Part shown: in pieces, positions 15,563-19,319 of the stretch | How the letters are laid out: every line of letters starts with the position of its first letter | Numbering within the stretch: position 1 is the stretch's first letter | Assembly: GCA_018985225.1 (NCBI GenBank) | Contig: JADGIF010000111.1 | Coordinates: 1-19,319 of the forward strand | DNA: 19,319 bases | Reading direction: 5' to 3' | Source: Amoeboradix gromovi | Lineage: Eukaryota; Sanchytriomycota; Sanchytriomycetes; Sanchytriales; Sanchytriaceae | Notes under the pieces: model-generated | What the model was told of the DNA's origin: nothing | Databases searched by the model: none | The model's input: only the letters and a program-made list of their open reading frames with translations | Position numbers and translations under genes: made by a program

Positions 15563-16789
15563 ATGAATCTTGAACATCGAAGATTGATCAATGAGGCTAT
15601 CCAGAATTCCAACTTTGATGATCTGTACTCTTTGGTTGAAACAGACAGCGATGCTGTAAATTTGATTCTTCATCTGGCTAGTATTATGCCAGCTCAAAGA
15701 TTCGGACTATATCAGGTGCTTTGTAGACCTATTCTTATAGAGAAAATATCGGCTCAAGACAGGAAAAAAGTGTCATCATTTTCCTATCAAGAAATGCAAA
15801 GAAAAGATGTTCCAAGTGAATACACTAGGTTAATGGAAACACTGAGATACTTGTACACACCACAGCATGAGTATATGGCATGGCTCAAAGATCTGGATTA
15901 CCCGGCTTTCAGTATTCATAAATTTAGCACTAATCGTGCTGCAGATGCTTTTACTTTTTGCGACTATGCGATTAAAAGGTTTACTAAAACTACATTTAAA
16001 CAAGATGAAGATTCTTTCTTGGATGTTGGTACCGGAAAAATCAGTGGCAGCAGACAATTCCACGATGATGATCCTAGATTGAAATCTCCAAACACCCTAA
16101 GAATATATACAACTTTTTGGAAGCTGGTCAATCAAATAAACAAAATGGGCGCAGAAATAAATCAAGGTAGAAGAATCTACCAAAATGCAGCAGACGTATT
16201 CTTTAAAAGAGCAGAATACATAACACTGGTTATTTTTCGTTTTAATACTACAAACTCTACATATTTTGCGATATCCAGTGATAGCAACGATTTTTTTGAT
16301 TTAATGCGTGCCAGACCATTTAGAATGTTGGCTCTTTTGAAAATACTGAAAATTGCATTATTTCTGCAGCTTACTACTCCAGAGGCTCAAAAAGAAATTG
16401 AAGACTTGATCGATTCTAGAAATGGTAAATGGGTCTCAAGCTATCCTAGATATACACTTGTTTTACCTTATTTAGATAAATTGATAACCAATATTCAGTC
16501 TCTGCTCAAGAACTATGACGATTATCATACGTTCTTGGACAAATGGGAACTATGGAAATCCAAGCAACTATTTGAAATTGCACCTCCTTTAACCAATAAA
16601 GAGCAACCACTGGTACAGGAAAATATTCCTATTGATGTTGTAGATATCGAAGACCCAGAATCATTTCCAGTCTCAAATTCAGATTTCAATGAGTTTCAGT
16701 TAAAAAGATTGGCAGCTTTGGATCCTAGATTAGGCAACATTGATGACATAGACGTAATCAAAACCAACGTAAGCAAACTATATAATTAA
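15563..16789 (+). CDS. Probable THO complex subunit 1 (THOC1/HPR1-like)
   Basis: This is a 408-residue, mostly helical soluble protein. I chose the ATG at 15563; a GTG 6 bp upstream is unlikely in a eukaryote. Distant similarity to THOC1 lies in three places, recognised by eye. CDYAIKRFTKTTFKQDEDSF (133-152) parallels the NDLLRRLSK helix. RIYTTFWKLVNQI (180-192), followed by a YQNAADVFFKRAEYI helix, parallels the YRKFWSLQDYF block and its helix. FLDKWELWKSKQ parallels the W-x-x-WK near the end of the THOC1 elongation domain. From family knowledge THO couples transcription to mRNA export and limits R-loops. The death-domain tail of animal THOC1 is absent, as expected outside animals. AATAAA overlaps the stop at 16788-16793, and the next gene starts 34 bp later. 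If THOC1 is wrong, this is an unassigned helical protein. Confidence 0.6.
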   Translation: MNLEHRRLINEAIQNSNFDDLYSLVETDSDAVNLILHLASIMPAQRFGLYQVLCRPILIEKISAQDRKKVSSFSYQEMQRKDVPSEYTRLMETLRYLYTPQHEYMAWLKDLDYPAFSIHKFSTNRAADAFTFCDYAIKRFTKTTFKQDEDSFLDVGTGKISGSRQFHDDDPRLKSPNTLRIYTTFWKLVNQINKMGAEINQGRRIYQNAADVFFKRAEYITLVIFRFNTTNSTYFAISSDSNDFFDLMRARPFRMLALLKILKIALFLQLTTPEAQKEIEDLIDSRNGKWVSSYPRYTLVLPYLDKLITNIQSLLKNYDDYHTFLDKWELWKSKQLFEIAPPLTNKEQPLVQENIPIDVVDIEDPESFPVSNSDFNEFQLKRLAALDPRLGNIDDIDVIKTNVSKLYN

Positions 16790-16793
16790 TAAA
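16788..16793 (+). terminator. Poly(A) signal overlapping the stop of the THO-like gene
   Basis: AATAAA takes its first two bases from the TAA stop at 16787-16789. The next ATG is only 34 bp past the stop, so the transcript of this gene probably ends inside or next to the leader of the following gene. Confidence 0.7.
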
Positions 16794-16823
16794 CAGATTT
16801 ACATCAAATAGTTTTTGAAACTA

Positions 16824-18722
16824 ATGAACTTCCCATCATTCACATTCAAACCACCAAATATTATCTACAAACCTAAGAAAAAAAGCACCAAGCTATTTTA
16901 CATTGATAAAACAGCAAATTGTTCACCTAGTAAAAATAATCTTAAATATGAATTGCTCTGTACTCAATCGTTGGGCTCTCCAATTAATAAATTAAAAGCA
17001 GCCAAAGCTATCAGATATTACCAGGTGAAACTAAAAGATCCTGTGTTTGTTTTACGTCAATACGAAGAATTATTGAGCATCCAACCAATTGAAGTAGAAC
17101 TATCAGATATCCGATTTTTCAACTCAGAATTACAATTCCTACATCAACATGCATTGACAGATCCTAGATGGTTTATGTTCTACGCATTTCATCCCAAAAA
17201 TAAGCGCAGTCCTGTAATGATCATGAATAAAGCAATTGAAGCGGAAGCAAATCAAAAAAATTGGCAACTTTACTTGTTTGCGCTTCAGTTGTGTTCAGAC
17301 GATGCAGAATACATCCATTTGAAGTTTGCAGAATCATTCATGATACATTCCAGTGTAGAATTAGTGTTGCAATACTTCAACTGTATACTGTGTAGATTTG
17401 ACATGTTCTCATTTTATGCTATCACCGATGCATTTAGATTAGTAAATAATTCTATTTTAACTATCAATTATCTTTGTTTGTTACAGTTTATGGAATTTAA
17501 TGAAAGGGCGCTTGTGCTAGCCATCTCGATTTATGTTTACAGTTCTAGCACTTTAGAAGATGTTGCTAAACTTTTTGAGGACGATTTGATAGTTTGGGAT
17601 GAACTAAGAGGCTACCGAAATGTGCCTTTAAAAATTAAAACATTTTCCAGCAATGATCCAGAAAGAATTGTTTTGTTCGATGATATCAGAGATTTATTGT
17701 TTAGATTTGACGTGGAGCAAGCTACTGATATATTGGTAACTTATCTAGGGAGCTTCGGTATGGACATATTTTATTTACCAATGTGTTTAGAAGTTTGTGG
17801 TATTCCTAGTGATTTTACGAATTATAATTTTGATAAAGATTATGCAAAGTGCTCAATTTCTGTTCCATTACCGAGCAAAAACATCAACTATCTTGGGCCT
17901 TGGTCTACCTTCATAAGCAATTACAACGCTAAGCCAACAGGAATACCAGTTATACCATTTTTACATTTTTATTCTACCACTGATGTTGGGTTTCGATTTG
18001 AAATAATAAACCATTACAAAATATTTAATGATTTGCAAATACATGATTTGATACACATAAATGAATTAGAAATAAAAGAACTACTTAGTAGAGACTTGAA
18101 TTTTACAAATTGGTTCTACTATATTTGGCATTTATTGAAATTCGGCAGATTCAATCAAGCCAGAAAGCTTTACAACGCCTACTTGAAGCAGAGGAAAGAT
18201 CAGCATATATTTATCGTTAGCATTGCCATTGAATTATATATTTTCAAGAATTTTGATTACTACAACATCAACAAGTTAGAAACACAGAGAATTATAGCTA
18301 GCCATACATATGCAACACATTACTGGATAGCATTAATAATGTACGGAATGGTGAGGTTACAGCTGCTGCAACCACAGGAATGCTTACACAGGTTTACAAG
18401 TCTGGTAATAAAGTATCCCATTTCTGACGTATGGCTGTTGATGCACAACTTGAGCAAAGAATACGTATTATGTGATTTTGTTGCTACCCCTTTTGACGAC
18501 CATTGGATAGTAGAGCTAATTAAAAGCTATGTTAATAATCAACCACCAAGATATCAAAAAAACCCATATATTATACACTTGAGAGATTTTTACAATCTCA
18601 AGGATAATAGGTATCAGCAAATGAGTGATTTGCCGTATGATGCACAAGTTTTAAGCACAGAATTACTAGAAGAAAGAGGGTTTCGGATAAGGCCAAGTGG
18701 CTCCTTGGAAGAAAATAACTAA
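16824..18722 (+). CDS. Unrecognised 632-residue helical protein
   Basis: I start at the ATG at 16824; the frame opens a little earlier at a TTG. The first 30 residues are basic and proline-containing (FTFKPPNIIYKPKKKSTKL), which could be a mitochondrial or nuclear signal. The rest is rich in aromatic and leucine helices of 30-40 residues, for example AEYIHLKFAESFMIHSSVEL and NWFYYIWHLLKFGRFNQA then KLYNAYLKQRK. The last of these has the look of a TPR or half-TPR repeat. No catalytic motif or membrane hairpin stands out. The length, uninterrupted frame and codon use like the neighbours support a real, conserved-type gene. A TPR-like scaffold in RNA or organelle biology is a guess. No AATAAA is at its stop; ATTAAA follows at 18746-18751. 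Confidence 0.8.
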   Translation: MNFPSFTFKPPNIIYKPKKKSTKLFYIDKTANCSPSKNNLKYELLCTQSLGSPINKLKAAKAIRYYQVKLKDPVFVLRQYEELLSIQPIEVELSDIRFFNSELQFLHQHALTDPRWFMFYAFHPKNKRSPVMIMNKAIEAEANQKNWQLYLFALQLCSDDAEYIHLKFAESFMIHSSVELVLQYFNCILCRFDMFSFYAITDAFRLVNNSILTINYLCLLQFMEFNERALVLAISIYVYSSSTLEDVAKLFEDDLIVWDELRGYRNVPLKIKTFSSNDPERIVLFDDIRDLLFRFDVEQATDILVTYLGSFGMDIFYLPMCLEVCGIPSDFTNYNFDKDYAKCSISVPLPSKNINYLGPWSTFISNYNAKPTGIPVIPFLHFYSTTDVGFRFEIINHYKIFNDLQIHDLIHINELEIKELLSRDLNFTNWFYYIWHLLKFGRFNQARKLYNAYLKQRKDQHIFIVSIAIELYIFKNFDYYNINKLETQRIIASHTYATHYWIALIMYGMVRLQLLQPQECLHRFTSLVIKYPISDVWLLMHNLSKEYVLCDFVATPFDDHWIVELIKSYVNNQPPRYQKNPYIIHLRDFYNLKDNRYQQMSDLPYDAQVLSTELLEERGFRIRPSGSLEENN

Positions 18723-18938
18723 AGCTACAATCAATTTCGTAAGAGATTAAATTACTTTTCATAGAGATTTAAGCGAGTTAGAGCCAGTGCTAATTATGTG
18801 CCACACATATTCGAAAAACAAGAGCAAATGCAACAGAAGCGGCAAAATAACAGCGCAGGAAGAGGGCGTGCTGGACAGGTCTAGACTAATGTGTTCCATT
18901 TAAATGCAATTTTCAAATTTTGGAATCCGGCTTGAGGC
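18723..18938. other. Short spacer without supported features
   Basis: No coding frame or repeat was recognised. ATTAAA at 18746-18751 may serve as poly(A) signal for the preceding gene. Confidence 0.4.
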
Positions 18939-19112
18939 TTATTTAATCAATTCATCCTTGGTATCCATAATACAATTAATACTATAGGCTGCCAAATGTG
19001 TGCAAATTAGGGCGGCAATTCTTATAATTACTTTTACTGTTAGAAAAGCAAATCCTCCATACCGTAGTGACTTTTCTGTATATCCAAGTAAAGCACTAAA
19101 CCAATTCACCAT
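18939..19112 (-). CDS. Possible small membrane protein
   Basis: From the ATG at 19112 this frame codes 57 residues: an amphipathic start (MVNWFSALLGYTEKSLRYGG), one long hydrophobic stretch of about 30 residues (FAFLTVKVIIRIAALICTHL...) and a polar end (DTKDELIK). It could be a single-pass organelle membrane protein. A further 5' exon is possible given that introns here can be tiny: an ATG 5 codons before a 33-nt GT...AG stretch would join in frame. AATAAG, not AATAAA, overlaps the stop. I do not recognise a family, and it may be a chance frame. Confidence 0.3.
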   Translation of the reverse strand: MVNWFSALLGYTEKSLRYGGFAFLTVKVIIRIAALICTHLAAYSINCIMDTKDELIK

Positions 19113-19280
19113 TGACTTTTTACGTTCCAAATTTAAACCTTATCCCACGCTTTTGCTTAGCATGAGTTCATTCTCTTTGTTCTGGATCACTTTCTCGCTT
19201 CATGTCTCCCTTAATGTGCATAAAATTAAGTTACAATTTGACAAAATTTGAAATTGAAATTCCAAGTGTAACTAAAGATT

Positions 19281-19311
19281 TGGGACACCAAATATAAAAA
19301 CTAGACTAACT
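19281..19311 (+). repeat. Terminal inverted repeat, left end of an element leaving the window
   Basis: Identical to 11372-11402, and the identity continues to the last base of the window (CGTTTTTA). By analogy with the other two left ends, a TIR element should extend to the right beyond 19319. Confidence 0.8.
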
Positions 19312-19319
19312 CGTTTTTA

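Noticed and set aside
15550-15612. ECHS1 starting at the ATG at 15612
   Set aside because: It would add 21 residues that overlap the start of the divergent gene. The ATG at 15549 already gives a complete mature enzyme plus a short basic leader.
1-19319. tRNA, rRNA or CRISPR arrays
   Set aside because: I looked for T-loop consensus with cloverleaf arms, rRNA cores and regularly spaced repeats; none was convincing.

Overview
This is a gene-dense, AT-rich stretch of nuclear DNA from a eukaryote. The conserved genes are purely eukaryotic: the zinc-finger protein ZPR1, the exosome nuclease RRP6, the spindle and splicing protein BuGZ, mitochondrial enoyl-CoA hydratase and a probable THO-complex subunit. 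Coding regions are almost intron-free. The one intron I can prove is 19 nt long, neighbouring genes lie 10 to 40 bp apart, and AATAAA poly(A) signals overlap or touch most stop codons. This points to a unicellular eukaryote with a strongly compacted genome. An early-diverging fungus or fungal relative is my best guess (inference), but I cannot name the lineage.

Layout. Positions 76-1834 are bounded by 31-bp terminal inverted repeats (TIRs) and carry a gene I read as a double-stranded-RNA-binding domain fused to a Schlafen-type (AlbA_2) nuclease core with its acidic residues intact. Positions 1906-4359 hold a small coiled-coil protein and a kinase with an MLKL-like N-terminal helical region and two C-terminal membrane segments. 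Positions 4436-5749 (minus strand) are ZPR1. Its start codon is abutted by the C-terminal relic of a Fanzor (eukaryotic TnpB-like RNA-guided nuclease). Positions 5758-11700 are the accessory part: four decayed Fanzor C-terminal copies, a long duplication, an auxin-efflux-carrier-family transporter, a probable secreted protein with an AEAKP-type repeat tail, and a 330-bp TIR element. Positions 11855-18722 are housekeeping: BuGZ and RRP6 converge with 10 bp between them, ECHS1 and the THO subunit diverge with 13 bp between their start codons, and an unrecognised 632-residue protein follows. The window ends in a fifth TIR copy, so another element probably begins there.

How the genes relate. The housekeeping block is rich in nuclear RNA biology (RRP6, THO-like, BuGZ, ZPR1), but I see no operon and the compaction alone could explain the adjacency. 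The most interesting points are the dsRBD-Schlafen gene between transposon-like ends, the Fanzor graveyard on the ZPR1 promoter side, the 19-nt intron, and the stop-codon/poly(A) overlap.
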